Assembly (NCBI GenBank): GCA_965214305.1
Contig: OZ243949.1
Span: forward strand, 682,001 to 746,000
From: Azophilus sp965214305
GTDB lineage: Bacteria > Pseudomonadota > Gammaproteobacteria > Pseudomonadales > Azotimanducaceae
DNA: 64,000 bases
Direction: 5' to 3'
This document shows, in pieces, positions 8,023-16,381 of the stretch. Below the pieces are notes generated by a model. The model did no database searches, was not told where the DNA came from, and saw nothing but the letters and a program-made list of their open reading frames with translations. Numbering within the stretch: position 1 is the first letter of the stretch; each line of letters begins with the position of its first letter. The position numbers and the translations under genes are program-made.

Positions 8023-8585
8023 ATTGGGCCATGCGGGCTAGGAGCCCCTGCTTGCGGAAGTGGCGCAAGCGAAAATCCGCTATCGCCGCCCCGTTGGCCG
8101 CGACGCCACAGCCAAGGCGGCACCTGCTCGCTTTGCGGCAGCGACCAGAGCCCGATGCCCGCCTTTTTGGCCGTCTGTTCATCTTCGAGCAAGCCGATGT
8201 CGGACGAATAGCGACGATAGACCCAGGCATGGCCTTCTTGGACCATTTCGCGGTTGATGTCCCGGTCACCGAGATAGAGGCGCCCGAGCAGCCGCCCATA
8301 GCGGTCTTCGCCCGCGCATACAACGCGCACCCGCTGCTGAAAGACCTTGTCCGCCAAGGCTTGGCGAGCACGGGTACCCCAGGGTTGCGTACGTTCCGGG
8401 GTGTCGATTTCGGTTAGACGTAAACGCAGCTGTTGCAGGTTACCCGCCCGGTCGGCGAGCAGCGTTACCGTGTCGCCATCGCCGACGCCAACCACGACGG
8501 CAGCCGTCAATGTACAGGGCGGTGGCGCCGCTTGGGTTTGGGCAACAGCGGCAAGGCCGGCAAGCAACCAAAGAGCGGGCTTCAT
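8016..8585 (-). CDS. Secreted thermonuclease-like (SNase) nuclease
   Basis: Predicted exported staphylococcal-nuclease-fold enzyme that cleaves DNA or RNA with Ca2+. ATG 8585 gives a signal peptide (MKPALWLLAGLAAVAQTQA). The domain then shows VGVGDGDTVTLL, LRLTEIDTPER (catalytic Arg/Glu region), WGTRARQAL, EDRYGRLLGRLYLGDRDIN and VQEGHAWVYRRY. A longer in-frame start at 8630 adds 15 residues before the signal and is rejected. The last about 28 residues (from WRRGQRGGDSG) are encoded by a half copy of repeat R1 and have no role in the fold. The end overlaps tusD. Confidence 0.88.
   Translation of the reverse strand: MKPALWLLAGLAAVAQTQAAPPPCTLTAAVVVGVGDGDTVTLLADRAGNLQQLRLRLTEIDTPERTQPWGTRARQALADKVFQQRVRVVCAGEDRYGRLLGRLYLGDRDINREMVQEGHAWVYRRYSSDIGLLEDEQTAKKAGIGLWSLPQSEQVPPWLWRRGQRGGDSGFSLAPLPQAGAPSPHGPIC
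8038..8105. repeat. R1 element, half copy inside the nuclease 3' end
   Basis: It begins CTAGGAGCCCCTGC and continues through GCAAGCGAAAATCCGCTATCGC, matching the reverse complement of the right half of full R1 copies. It lies inside the 3' end of the nuclease gene. Confidence 0.75.
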
Positions 8586-8696
8586 GGGTCGATCTCGCAC
8601 GATGCAACGGGGCGATATCCTACAGGCCACCGGGAGCGCTGTGAACGGCCAAACCTATTGATAAGCTCAGGTAATACGGACAAGATGACTCGTCCC

Positions 8697-8784
8697 GGAG
8701 GGGTGGCTGAGCGGTCGAAAGCACTGGTCTTGAAAACCAGCGAGGGTAACACCTCCCAGGGTTCGAATCCCTGCCCCTCCGCCA
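8697..8784 (+). tRNA. tRNA-Ser (anticodon UGA)
   Basis: The acceptor stem GGAGGGG (8697-8703) pairs with CCCCTCC (8774-8780), followed by G and an encoded CCA (8782-8784). The anticodon stem CTGGT/ACCAG encloses loop CTTGAAA with anticodon TGA at 8731-8733. It has the long variable arm of class II tRNAs and a GTTCGAATC T-loop. An islet with inverted termini begins at the next base, and the 3' end CCCTCCGCCA recurs at 9785-9794. Confidence 0.97.
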
Positions 8785-8917
8785 TAGCCGTTCGAAATCT
8801 GACGGTATTAACTGCCCGGCTCCGCCGTCGAGAAGGCATACGCCCGCAGCGACCTGCGAGACCGGCGGCGGGCGCTCAACCATGTCGTCACAACATCCGG
8901 GGAGCTGCCGGTGGCTG

Positions 8918-9084
8918 CTAGGAGCCTCTGCCTGCGGAATTCACGGCTGCAAATCCGCTTCCGCTCGCCCCTTTGAACGTTCGATTTCGTCAAATAGGGC
9001 TGGATATTCTCCTCAATCGCCCGCCCAAAGGGACGGCGGCATCGAATTTTCGCTTTCGCGAATTCCCGCGGCCCAGGCTCCTAG
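8918..9084. repeat. R1 palindromic element, full copy 2
   Basis: 167 bp from CTAGGAGCC to GGCTCCTAG and nearly identical to the copy at 14731. The inner stem is CCCCTTTG with its partner CAAAGGGA, which replaces the GCCCCGTCGG/CCGACGGGGC pair of copies 1 and 4, so both sides have changed together. Apart from this element, nothing gene-like is visible between 8813 and 9221. Confidence 0.9.
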
Positions 9085-9221
9085 GGGAATGCCCGCAAAT
9101 GGCCACCGCCGAGAGTTGCGCGTTGGGTGTCACGCGAGAGCGCCCGCGAGGAAGCGGATTTTGCCGATGCCGAGGCCACGTGCGTGTATTTTGACGCGGG
9201 TTCTGTATAGGATGCGCTGCT

Positions 9222-9641
9222 ATGAGCGGAGCGATCGCATTCGATACCCACCGGTTCGTCAAGCGCCTGACGCGGAACGGGTTCACCGAGGCGCAGGCGG
9301 AGGCGCTAGCGGACGAGCAGGTGGCGCTGCTGAACGGCAACCTGGCCACCAAGGAGAGCTTGCTGCGGCTCGAGGCGATCACCAAGGAGAGCCTGCTGCG
9401 GCTCGAGGCGGCCACCGAGGAAAGCCTGCTGCAGCTCAAGGCGGCCACCGAGCGGAACATACTGGAGCTCAAGCGGGACATAGAGGAACTCAAGGGAGCC
9501 CAGAAGCAGCAGCTGGCCGAGCTTGAGGGCAAGTTGGATCGGGAATTGGGCAAGGTCAAGGCGGACATACTGGTGCTGAAGTGGATGGTGGGGCTGGTGA
9601 TCGTCGCCGAGGTACTGCCGCTGCTGAAGTCCTTGTTTTGA
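9222..9641 (+). CDS. DUF1640-like coiled-coil protein with C-terminal membrane anchor
   Basis: The 139-residue protein begins FDTHRFVKRLTRNGFTEAQAEALADEQ, resembling the N terminus of DUF1640/CCDC90 proteins. An 11-residue unit T(K/E)ESLL(R/Q)L(E/K)A is repeated three times (33-bp tandem repeats at 9348-9380, 9381-9413 and 9414-9446). A charged coiled coil follows (residues about 75-115), then a hydrophobic C-terminal helix (VLKWMVGLVIVAEVLPLL). The function of bacterial members is not known to me. It is the only gene of the islet beside tRNA-Ser and is followed at once by a terminator. The hendecad repeats fit a trimeric or tetrameric coiled coil tethered to the inner membrane. Confidence 0.75.
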   Translation: MSGAIAFDTHRFVKRLTRNGFTEAQAEALADEQVALLNGNLATKESLLRLEAITKESLLRLEAATEESLLQLKAATERNILELKRDIEELKGAQKQQLAELEGKLDRELGKVKADILVLKWMVGLVIVAEVLPLLKSLF

Positions 9642-9656
9642 GGGCGCCGCGCCCAA

Positions 9657-9689
9657 GCGGCCCGGGGGCAGCCCCCGCCGCCATTTTTT
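9657..9689 (+). terminator. Rho-independent terminator
   Basis: GCGG-CC-CGGGGG, loop CAG, CCCCCG-CCGC, then A and six T (9684-9689). The stem has ten GC pairs with a two-base bulge. It lies 16 bp after the coiled-coil gene stop and would end that transcript inside the islet. Confidence 0.8.
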
Positions 9690-9878
9690 GGGCAGTGGCT
9701 CAGTTTCCACGCTCCCGGAATGGCTGCGCCCTGAAGTCGGGGAATTGCCTCTCGCGTTAATACCGTCAAATTCCGAACGGCTAGCCCTCCGCCAGAGTTG
9801 CTTGTCCTTGCGATAAGCGCTGATCCCAAGCAAGATCATCCGCACTTCGGGATGGGTGCAGGCGGGGTCCAACTGCCC

Positions 9879-11357
9879 ATGACAAAGGCGAGACAGCACA
9901 GCACCGGCACAGACGCCGGGCGACGGCTTTTCGACGGTTATCCAATCAACCCCGCCTTTTACGACGAAATGTTCGAGACGGACGCTGTGCCGCGCTCCCA
10001 TTGTCGCGACCTGTGCGCCGCACTCGACGCCATGCCGGGTGAAGAAATTGCCGCCATGCAAGCCTTTGCCGAGCGTTCTTTCCTGCACCAGGGCATCACC
10101 TTCGCCGTTTATGGAGAAGAGGGTGTGCGGGAGCGTATTATTCCCATCGATTTCCTGCCCCGGCTACTAAGCGCCGCCGATTGGCACGCCATCGAATGCG
10201 GCCTCAAACAACGGCTCGATGCGTTGAACCGCTTTCTCAATGATGTCTACGGGCCGGCGCGGATTCTTGCCGATGGCGTGATACCGCCCGATTTGGTGTA
10301 CGGCTGCCCGCAATACCGTATCGAAATGCGCGGCTTGGACGTACCGCACGCCGTGTGCGTGGCGCTGTGCGGCACCGATATCGTACGTACCAATGATGGT
10401 TTCGCCGTCCTTGAGGACAACTTGCGTGTTCCTTCCGGGGTCTCCTACATGCTGGCCAATCGTCGAGCCCTGAAAACCAGCCTGCGCAACCTCTATCGCC
10501 GCCATCGGGTGCGCGATATCGGCCACTATGGGCAACTGCTGCGCGAAACGCTTGCCGAACTGGCACCCCCGGGTGTGAACGATCCCTGCATCGTGTTGCT
10601 TACCCCCGGTATCTACAACTCCGCCTACTACGAACACATGTTTCTCGCCCAGGAAATGGGCGTGGAATTGGTACAAGGCAGCGACTTGCTCGTACACAAC
10701 GGCTTCGTCTATATGCGCACCACCAATGGGCTCCGACGTGTGCATGTGATTTATCGCCGCGTCGACGACGACTTTATCGACCCGCTCGCCTTCCGCCCGG
10801 ACTCGCAACTCGGTACGCCCGGGCTCTTTCACGCCTATCGGCTGGGTAATGTGAACATTGCCAACGCGCCCGGTACCGGCGTCGCCGACGACAAGAGCGT
10901 CTACGCCTATGTGCCGGATATGATTCGCTATTATCTGAGCGAGGAGCCGCTGCTGGCCAATGTGGAAACCCATCTGTGCAGGAACCCGGAGTCGCTCGCC
11001 TACACCCTGGATAATCTCGACAAGTTGGTGGTGAAAATGGTGGGGGAATCCGGGGGCTACGGCATGCTGGTCGGCCCCCACGCCACAGCCGCGGAGCGCG
11101 CCGCCTATGCGCGGGAAGTGCGCAAAAACCCCGCCAACTTCATCGCCCAGCCGACGCTGAAGCTTTCCGTCTCGCCCTGTTTGACGCAGGCCGGCGCCGC
11201 GCCAAGACATGTGGATTTGCGCCCCTTTGTATTACGCGGCCAAAAAACGCGCTTGGTGCCCGGCGGCTTTTGTCGGGTTGCCTTGCGAGAAGGCTCGCTG
11301 GTTGTCAATTCCAGCCAAGGCGGCGGCGGCAAAGATCTGTGGGTGCTTTCGGAATGA
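9879..11357 (+). CDS. Circularly permuted ATP-grasp protein (type 2)
   Basis: 492 residues of the DUF404/DUF407 circularly permuted ATP-grasp family, thought to form amide bonds using ATP. Recognisable stretches are INPAFYDEMF, RIIPIDFLPRL, DGVIPPDLVYGCPQY, FAVLEDNLRVPSGVSYML, LLTPGIYNSAYYEHMFLAQ, LVKMVGESGGYGM and the C-terminal DLRPFVLRG with SSQGGGGKDLWVL. ATG 9879 (MTKARQ) is preferred over an in-frame start at 9798 whose extra residues look unrelated. Alpha-E and transglutaminase genes follow; this three-gene neighbourhood is known in many bacteria and has been proposed to make or modify a peptide. The substrate is unknown. Confidence 0.88.
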   Translation: MTKARQHSTGTDAGRRLFDGYPINPAFYDEMFETDAVPRSHCRDLCAALDAMPGEEIAAMQAFAERSFLHQGITFAVYGEEGVRERIIPIDFLPRLLSAADWHAIECGLKQRLDALNRFLNDVYGPARILADGVIPPDLVYGCPQYRIEMRGLDVPHAVCVALCGTDIVRTNDGFAVLEDNLRVPSGVSYMLANRRALKTSLRNLYRRHRVRDIGHYGQLLRETLAELAPPGVNDPCIVLLTPGIYNSAYYEHMFLAQEMGVELVQGSDLLVHNGFVYMRTTNGLRRVHVIYRRVDDDFIDPLAFRPDSQLGTPGLFHAYRLGNVNIANAPGTGVADDKSVYAYVPDMIRYYLSEEPLLANVETHLCRNPESLAYTLDNLDKLVVKMVGESGGYGMLVGPHATAAERAAYAREVRKNPANFIAQPTLKLSVSPCLTQAGAAPRHVDLRPFVLRGQKTRLVPGGFCRVALREGSLVVNSSQGGGGKDLWVLSE

Positions 11358-11369
11358 CGCAACGCCGCC

Positions 11370-12344
11370 ATGCTCTCGCGTAACGCCGAGGGTCTTTATT
11401 GGATGGCCCGTCATCTGGAACGGGCACGGCACAGTTGTCGTTTGCTTTCCGACCAGATAGCAACCATGGAAGATCGTCCGGTCGAGGAAATTGAGCGCTG
11501 CTGGCGGCGCCTGTATCGGGCTCTGAGTCGGCGGCCCTTCGGCGGCCATGTCCATGCGCTGGATGATGATGAGGACTTCATGCTCGCTTCCGCCTATACG
11601 CTGGCGGATGATCTGACCTTCGAGTCAAGCAACCCGGATGCCATTCGCAATTGCGTTGCGGCGGCGCGCGAAAGCGCCCGGCGCGTTCGCAATGCCATCG
11701 GCCGGGACATGTGGTCTTGCCTCAATCTTGCCTATCTGGATTTGCGCGATTTGCATACCGACGCCATCTGGAGTGATCGCCCCAACGCCTTCTATGTGCG
11801 TACTGAAGACAGCATCCGCGCCTTTTCGGGGATTGCGGAAAGCGCCATGTATCGCGACGAGGGCTGGCACTTTCTGCAGCTCGGGCGTTTCGTGGAGCGC
11901 GCGCAGTTACTCGTCGCCCTGATTGATGCCCACATCGGCACCTTTCCCACCGAGAGCCCCCATCGCGAACGGGAATGGCGCTCGCTGCTTGATATCTGCG
12001 AGGCGCACTTCGCCTATCGTCAACTCTATTCGCTGCAACACAGGCCCACCCGCATCGTTGATTTCCTGGTGGCCGATAGCCAATTGGCGCACTCCATTCG
12101 CTATGCGCTCGGTGCCATTGCCGACGGCCTCGACGCCGTTGCCGCAACCGGCTCGCTGCATATCGAAGCCGGGCGCCGCGCTGGCCGAATGATGGCGTGG
12201 ATCGACTACGATTGGCCCAACCGCGACCCGCTCGACGACGACGCCACACGCCGGACGCTGCGCGGTTTCGGCGACGGGTGCCGCCGGTTGCACGACGACA
12301 TATCGGCGGCATTCTTTGACTATGAGATTGAGGACTCGCCGTGA
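11370..12344 (+). CDS. Alpha-E domain protein (DUF403)
   Basis: 324-residue, mostly helical protein of the Alpha-E family, always found near circularly permuted ATP-grasp genes as far as I recall. Diagnostic stretches are MLSRNAEGLYWMARHLERA at the start, RNAIGRDMWSCLN near residue 107, and FLQLGRFVERAQLLVALID near 170. It starts 12 bp after the ATP-grasp gene, and its TGA overlaps the GTG of the transglutaminase gene (GTGA, 12341-12344), so the three are coupled. No catalytic motif is recognised; a partner or scaffold role is an inference. Confidence 0.88.
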   Translation: MLSRNAEGLYWMARHLERARHSCRLLSDQIATMEDRPVEEIERCWRRLYRALSRRPFGGHVHALDDDEDFMLASAYTLADDLTFESSNPDAIRNCVAAARESARRVRNAIGRDMWSCLNLAYLDLRDLHTDAIWSDRPNAFYVRTEDSIRAFSGIAESAMYRDEGWHFLQLGRFVERAQLLVALIDAHIGTFPTESPHREREWRSLLDICEAHFAYRQLYSLQHRPTRIVDFLVADSQLAHSIRYALGAIADGLDAVAATGSLHIEAGRRAGRMMAWIDYDWPNRDPLDDDATRRTLRGFGDGCRRLHDDISAAFFDYEIEDSP

Positions 12345-13306
12345 ACGGCTCCGGACCACGCAGTTTCCGGGTCGAACACTTTTCCGATTTCCGCTATGAG
12401 GAATTGGCCCGTGGTAGCCTCATGGTGCTGCGTCTGCAACCAAGACAGGCGGGCGGACAGCGGTTGCAAAATTTCCAGGTGGCAATAGAACCCGCCGCCG
12501 CGCCCGTTGTTTTTCACGATGCCTTCGGCAACACCTGCCATTTGTTCAATATCCATCGAGCGCACCGACACACCCGGGTTCATTCCCATGCGGAGGTGCA
12601 AACCGCCGAGGTTGGCGCCTTACCCGAACGCCTGCCCCCGAAAGCCTGGGATGAGTTGGCGGATGCGACGACTCGCCTGCGCCATTGGCACTGGCTGGCA
12701 CCTAGCCAATTCGCTCGTGCCAGCCCGGCATTGTCAGACTTCATGGGGTGCCACGGCTTGGTACGCGGCGAGGACCCGCTCGCCTCCCTGCGTTGCCTGA
12801 CAGCCAAGCTGCACGCCCTCTTTCGCTACATGCCGGGCAGTACGGCTGTGGATTCCCCCATCGAACAGATCTTGGCAACCGGCAGCGGTGTCTGCCAGGA
12901 CTACACCCATGTCATGATCGCCATTGCCCGCTCCTGGGGTATTCCAAGCCGTTATGTTTCGGGGTATCTACACCGGGAAGGTTCCCCCGGTGAGCAGAGC
13001 CCGGAGGGCGCCAGCCATGCCTGGGCCGAGTTTCTGTTACCGAGCCTGGGTTGGTTGGGCATGGACCCCACCAACAACAGGGTGGCGGACCATCGCCATG
13101 TGGCTGTGGCCATTGGTCGTGATTATGCGGATGCGGCCCCGACCCGTGGCGTGGTGTTCGGCGGCGGCGCATCCTCGCTGGAAGTGCGTGTGCTCGTCAG
13201 CGAAGGGGATCAAAGCGCAACGCCACCGGGCTTTCAAACAGCATCGTCCAATGTGCGCGAACTGGCCCCAACGCCCCGCTATGCACCCGCCGGCCCCGAT
13301 CAATAG
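12341..13306 (+). CDS. Transglutaminase-like cysteine protease/transpeptidase
   Basis: 321 residues. An N-terminal beta-rich domain (RVEHFSDFRYE, LRLQPRQAGGQRLQ) typical of bacterial transglutaminase-like proteins precedes the core. The core has catalytic Cys185 (GSGVCQDYTHVM), His226 (GASHAWAEF) and Asp242 (GMDPTNN). It probably cleaves or transfers on peptide amide bonds made by the ATP-grasp partner, but the substrate cannot be read from the sequence. It starts with GTG overlapping the Alpha-E stop. Its 3' end overlaps the convergent UDP-glucose dehydrogenase gene by 7 bp. Confidence 0.9.
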   Translation: MNGSGPRSFRVEHFSDFRYEELARGSLMVLRLQPRQAGGQRLQNFQVAIEPAAAPVVFHDAFGNTCHLFNIHRAHRHTRVHSHAEVQTAEVGALPERLPPKAWDELADATTRLRHWHWLAPSQFARASPALSDFMGCHGLVRGEDPLASLRCLTAKLHALFRYMPGSTAVDSPIEQILATGSGVCQDYTHVMIAIARSWGIPSRYVSGYLHREGSPGEQSPEGASHAWAEFLLPSLGWLGMDPTNNRVADHRHVAVAIGRDYADAAPTRGVVFGGGASSLEVRVLVSEGDQSATPPGFQTASSNVRELAPTPRYAPAGPDQ

Positions 13307-14646
13307 GACAGCACAGCAGTTCGGCCAACAGGGTTGCGGCCAATGGAGTAGTAGGTAAAACCAAGCTCGGCGAGATGGTCGGGATCGTAAAGATTGCGTC
13401 CGTCGAAAATGGCGGGTTCGTTTAAGGTGCCGCGTAGCGCCTCGAAATCGGGGCTGCGGAATTCGTTCCATTCGGTAACGATGAGCAGCGCGTCGGCATC
13501 GACCAGGGTGTCATCCCGCCGCTCGCAAACCACAATGGCAGCTCCGTACAGGCGCCGCGCCTCCGGGCCGGCCACCGGGTCGTAGGCGCGCACCTTGGCA
13601 CCCTTTGCCAGCAGTTTGTCGATCACCGTGCGACTCGGCGCCTCACGCATATCGTCGGTATTGGGTTTGAAAGCTAGGCCCCAAAGCGCGAAGTTGCGGC
13701 CTTGCAGGTCGCCATCGTAGTGGCTCAACAGCTTCTCAACCAGTACGCCTTTTTGACGCTCGTTGACCGCCTCCACCCCTTCGCAAATGCGGCTTGCGAA
13801 GCCCACGGACGAGGCGGTGTGAACAAGCGCCTTGACATCCTTGGGAAAGCAGGAACCACCATAGCCGGTACCGGCATAGATGAAGTGGTAGCCGATGCGC
13901 GGGTCGGTACCGATGCCGCGGCGCACGGCCTCGATGTCGGCATTGAGTTTTTCCGCTAGCGTTGCCAATTCATTCATCAGGCTGATGCGGGTTGCCAGCA
14001 TGGCATTGGCCGCGTACTTGGTGAGCTCGGCGGAGCGCACGTCCATGTGTACCACCTTGTCGCGATTGCGATTAAAAGGTGCGTATAGCCGCTCCAAGGC
14101 CTCGCGGGTGCGGACGCGTCGGCTGCCGATGACGATGCGATCCGGCTTCATGAAATCGCTGATGGCGGTGCCTTCCTTGAGAAACTCGGGATTCGAGGCC
14201 ACATCGAAGTCCAGAGTCTCGCCCCTCGACGCCAATACGGTGTCGATGCGTTGCCGCACCCGGTCGGCTGTCCCTACCGGCACGGTGGATTTGTCGACCA
14301 CAATCTTCGGGGCGCGCATATAACGGCCGATGGCTTCCGCCACCTTGAGTACAGCGTGCAGATCGGCGGAACCGTCCGAGTCCGTCGGGGTGCCCACCGC
14401 GATGAACAGCACCTCGCCGTGCTCGACACCCTGCTGCGTGTCCGTCGTGAAACCCAGGCGTGCGCCGGCGAGGTTGTGGACGACCATCTGTTCCAGCCCG
14501 GGCTCGAATATCGGTATCCGGCCCGTTTGCAGAGCGGCCACCTTTGCCGCATCGATATCGACGCAGAGCACGGTATTGCCCATCTCCGCAAAGCAGGCAG
14601 CGGTCACCAAGCCGACATAGCCCGTTCCGAACAATGTGATATTCAA
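13300..14646 (-). CDS. ugd: UDP-glucose 6-dehydrogenase
   Basis: Oxidises UDP-glucose to UDP-glucuronate with two NAD+, supplying exopolysaccharide or lipid A sugars. The 448 residues begin MNITLFGTGYVGLVTAACFAE (Rossmann GxGxxG). DKSTVPVGT and NPEFLKEGTAI follow, with the catalytic Cys266 in GYGGSCFPKD and GLAFKPNTDDMREAPS for NAD binding. No polysaccharide genes adjoin it; rfbA lies 29 kb away. Its stop overlaps the transglutaminase gene tail to tail. Upstream (14647-14969) are only an R1 copy and the start region of the divergent glutathione reductase gene. Confidence 0.96.
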   Translation of the reverse strand: MNITLFGTGYVGLVTAACFAEMGNTVLCVDIDAAKVAALQTGRIPIFEPGLEQMVVHNLAGARLGFTTDTQQGVEHGEVLFIAVGTPTDSDGSADLHAVLKVAEAIGRYMRAPKIVVDKSTVPVGTADRVRQRIDTVLASRGETLDFDVASNPEFLKEGTAISDFMKPDRIVIGSRRVRTREALERLYAPFNRNRDKVVHMDVRSAELTKYAANAMLATRISLMNELATLAEKLNADIEAVRRGIGTDPRIGYHFIYAGTGYGGSCFPKDVKALVHTASSVGFASRICEGVEAVNERQKGVLVEKLLSHYDGDLQGRNFALWGLAFKPNTDDMREAPSRTVIDKLLAKGAKVRAYDPVAGPEARRLYGAAIVVCERRDDTLVDADALLIVTEWNEFRSPDFEALRGTLNEPAIFDGRNLYDPDHLAELGFTYYSIGRNPVGRTAVLSY

Positions 14647-14730
14647 CAGTCAGCCCTCGGTGCCTTTGGGCGCAGTTTAGGCACTCCGCACGCTGATTCA
14701 CAGTGGCGGCCTTCTTATTGAGCCATCACC

Positions 14731-14897
14731 CTAGGAGCCTCTGCCCGCGGAATTCACGGCTGCAAATCCGCTTCCGCTCGCCCCTTTGAACGTTCGATTT
14801 CGTCAAATAGGGCTCGATATTCTCCTCAATCGCCCGTCCAAAGGGACGGCGGCATCGAATTTTCGCTTTCGCGAATTCCTACGGCGCAGGCTCCTAG
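14731..14897. repeat. R1 palindromic element, full copy 3
   Basis: 167 bp from CTAGGAGCC to GGCTCCTAG, nearly identical to copy 2. It lies between the divergent ugd and glutathione reductase genes, so this copy sits in a promoter region rather than at gene ends. Confidence 0.9.
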
Positions 14898-14969
14898 TAA
14901 GCGGGCAGATAAAATACAGTGGGCGGTTCGGGTTACACTGCGCCCCGGATGGGTTGCATTGCTTCGTTG

Positions 14970-16352
14970 ATGAAATACGACTACGACCTTTATGTGATTG
15001 GCGCGGGTTCCGGCGGTGTGCGGGCGGCGCGCATGTCGGCGGCCCAGGGCGCGCGGGTGGCGGTTGCGGAGTCCTCCCGGCTCGGCGGCACCTGCGTCAA
15101 CGTTGGCTGTGTGCCGAAAAAGCTGTTCGTTTACGGTTCCCATTTCGCCGAAGACTTTGAGGATTCCCGCCGCTACGGTTGGTCGGTTGCGGTGAACGGC
15201 TTCGACTGGGCCGGGTTGCGTGACAACAAAACGGCGGAAATCGAACGGCTAAACGGCATCTACGCCAACCTATTGCGGGATGCCGGGGTCGCCATCCACG
15301 AGGGCCGGGCGCGTTTGGCCGATGCCCATACGGTTGAAATAAACGGCGACATCGCCACCGCCGACAAGATTTTGGTGGCCACTGGAAGTTGGCCGAGCGT
15401 GCCGGACTTCCCCGGCCGTGAACATGTGATTACCTCCAACGAAGCCTTTTACCTGCCGAGCTTCCCCGAGCGGGCGGTCGTTGTTGGCGGTGGCTATATC
15501 GGGGTGGAGTTTGCCGGCATCTTTGCCGGGCTGGGCGCACAGACCGACCTGCTCTATCGCGGGCCTCTGTTTCTGCGCGGTTTCGATGACGGCATTCGCG
15601 AATTCGTCGCCGAGGAATTGGCGCAAAAGCGGATAAACCTGCGGTTCAACACAACGGTCAAGGCCATTGAACCCGAAGGCGGCGAATATCGGGTGTTGTT
15701 AGACGACGGCACCGATGTCCGCGCCGACCTGGTGCTGTATGCAACCGGCCGTCATCCCAACACCGGTGCTATCGGCCTTGCCGAGGCGGGTGTGCGGTTG
15801 ACCCAATCCGGTGCGGTGGCGGTGAACGACGAGTATCGGACATCGCGTGAGAACATCTACGCCATTGGCGATGTGATCGACCGCCTGCAACTCACACCCG
15901 TGGCCATCGCCGAGGGTATGTGCATCGCCAACAACCTCTTCACATCCCGCCCAAAACGAACGCTCAGTTACGATATGGTGCCAACAGCGGTATTCTGCCA
16001 GCCCAACATCGGCACGGTTGGCTTGACCGAAGCGGCGGCGCGAGCGCGGTTCGGTGCAATCGATGTTTATGAATCCCGCTTTCGGCCCATGAAACATACG
16101 CTGTCCGGGCGAACCGAACAGACGCTGATGAAGCTTGTTGTCAATCCGGCCACCGACCTTGTGCTGGGTGTTCACATGGCGGGGCCGGATGCCGGGGAAA
16201 TCGTGCAGGGGATGGCGGTGGCCCTCAAGGCGGGCGCCACCAAGGCGCAATTCGACGCCACTGTTGGCATCCACCCCACCGCCGCAGAAGAATTTGTCAC
16301 CATGCGGGAGGCTAGGAGCCTACCCATTTCGCCAAGCCGCTTGTCCGTTTGA
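14970..16352 (+). CDS. gor: Glutathione-disulfide reductase
   Basis: NADPH-dependent flavoenzyme that keeps glutathione reduced in the cytoplasm. The 460 residues have the FAD motif (VIGAGSGGVRAAR) and the redox pair Cys42/Cys47 (GGTCVNVGCVPKK). The NADPH site VGGGYIGVEFAGIF is followed by LLYRG, whose Arg favours NADPH and glutathione reductase over lipoamide dehydrogenase. The C-terminal GIHPTAAEEFVT carries the catalytic His. ATG 14970 is chosen over in-frame starts at 14919 and 14949. After the usual end (FVTMR) come 14 extra residues (EARSLPISPSRLSV), encoded partly by a CTAGGAGCC remnant of R1 and a short repeat shared with 24667-24685. Confidence 0.94.
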   Translation: MKYDYDLYVIGAGSGGVRAARMSAAQGARVAVAESSRLGGTCVNVGCVPKKLFVYGSHFAEDFEDSRRYGWSVAVNGFDWAGLRDNKTAEIERLNGIYANLLRDAGVAIHEGRARLADAHTVEINGDIATADKILVATGSWPSVPDFPGREHVITSNEAFYLPSFPERAVVVGGGYIGVEFAGIFAGLGAQTDLLYRGPLFLRGFDDGIREFVAEELAQKRINLRFNTTVKAIEPEGGEYRVLLDDGTDVRADLVLYATGRHPNTGAIGLAEAGVRLTQSGAVAVNDEYRTSRENIYAIGDVIDRLQLTPVAIAEGMCIANNLFTSRPKRTLSYDMVPTAVFCQPNIGTVGLTEAAARARFGAIDVYESRFRPMKHTLSGRTEQTLMKLVVNPATDLVLGVHMAGPDAGEIVQGMAVALKAGATKAQFDATVGIHPTAAEEFVTMREARSLPISPSRLSV

Positions 16353-16381
16353 TAGTTTTCCCATAATCAAATATACGGACT

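Larger units (their letters stand above)
8785..9783. mobile_element. 1-kb islet with 28-bp inverted ends abutting tRNA-Ser
   Basis: The left end 8785-8812 (TAGCCGTTCG, then GACGGTATTAAC) and the right end 9756-9783 are reverse complements at 26 of 28 positions. Just outside the right end, CCCTCCGCCA (9785-9794) repeats the tRNA-Ser 3' end (8775-8784). The segment therefore has the form of an inserted unit with terminal inverted repeats and a 10-bp flanking direct repeat. It contains an R1 copy, one coiled-coil membrane protein gene and a strong terminator. No integrase or transposase is present, so it would be non-autonomous or a remnant. Confidence 0.6.

Noticed and set aside
8582..8883. Minus-strand open frames across tRNA-Ser
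   Set aside because: They cover the full tRNA gene and their translation is the complement of it.
8918..14897. CRISPR array from recurring R1 copies
   Set aside because: Copies are kilobases apart with no short regular spacers, and no cas genes are present.
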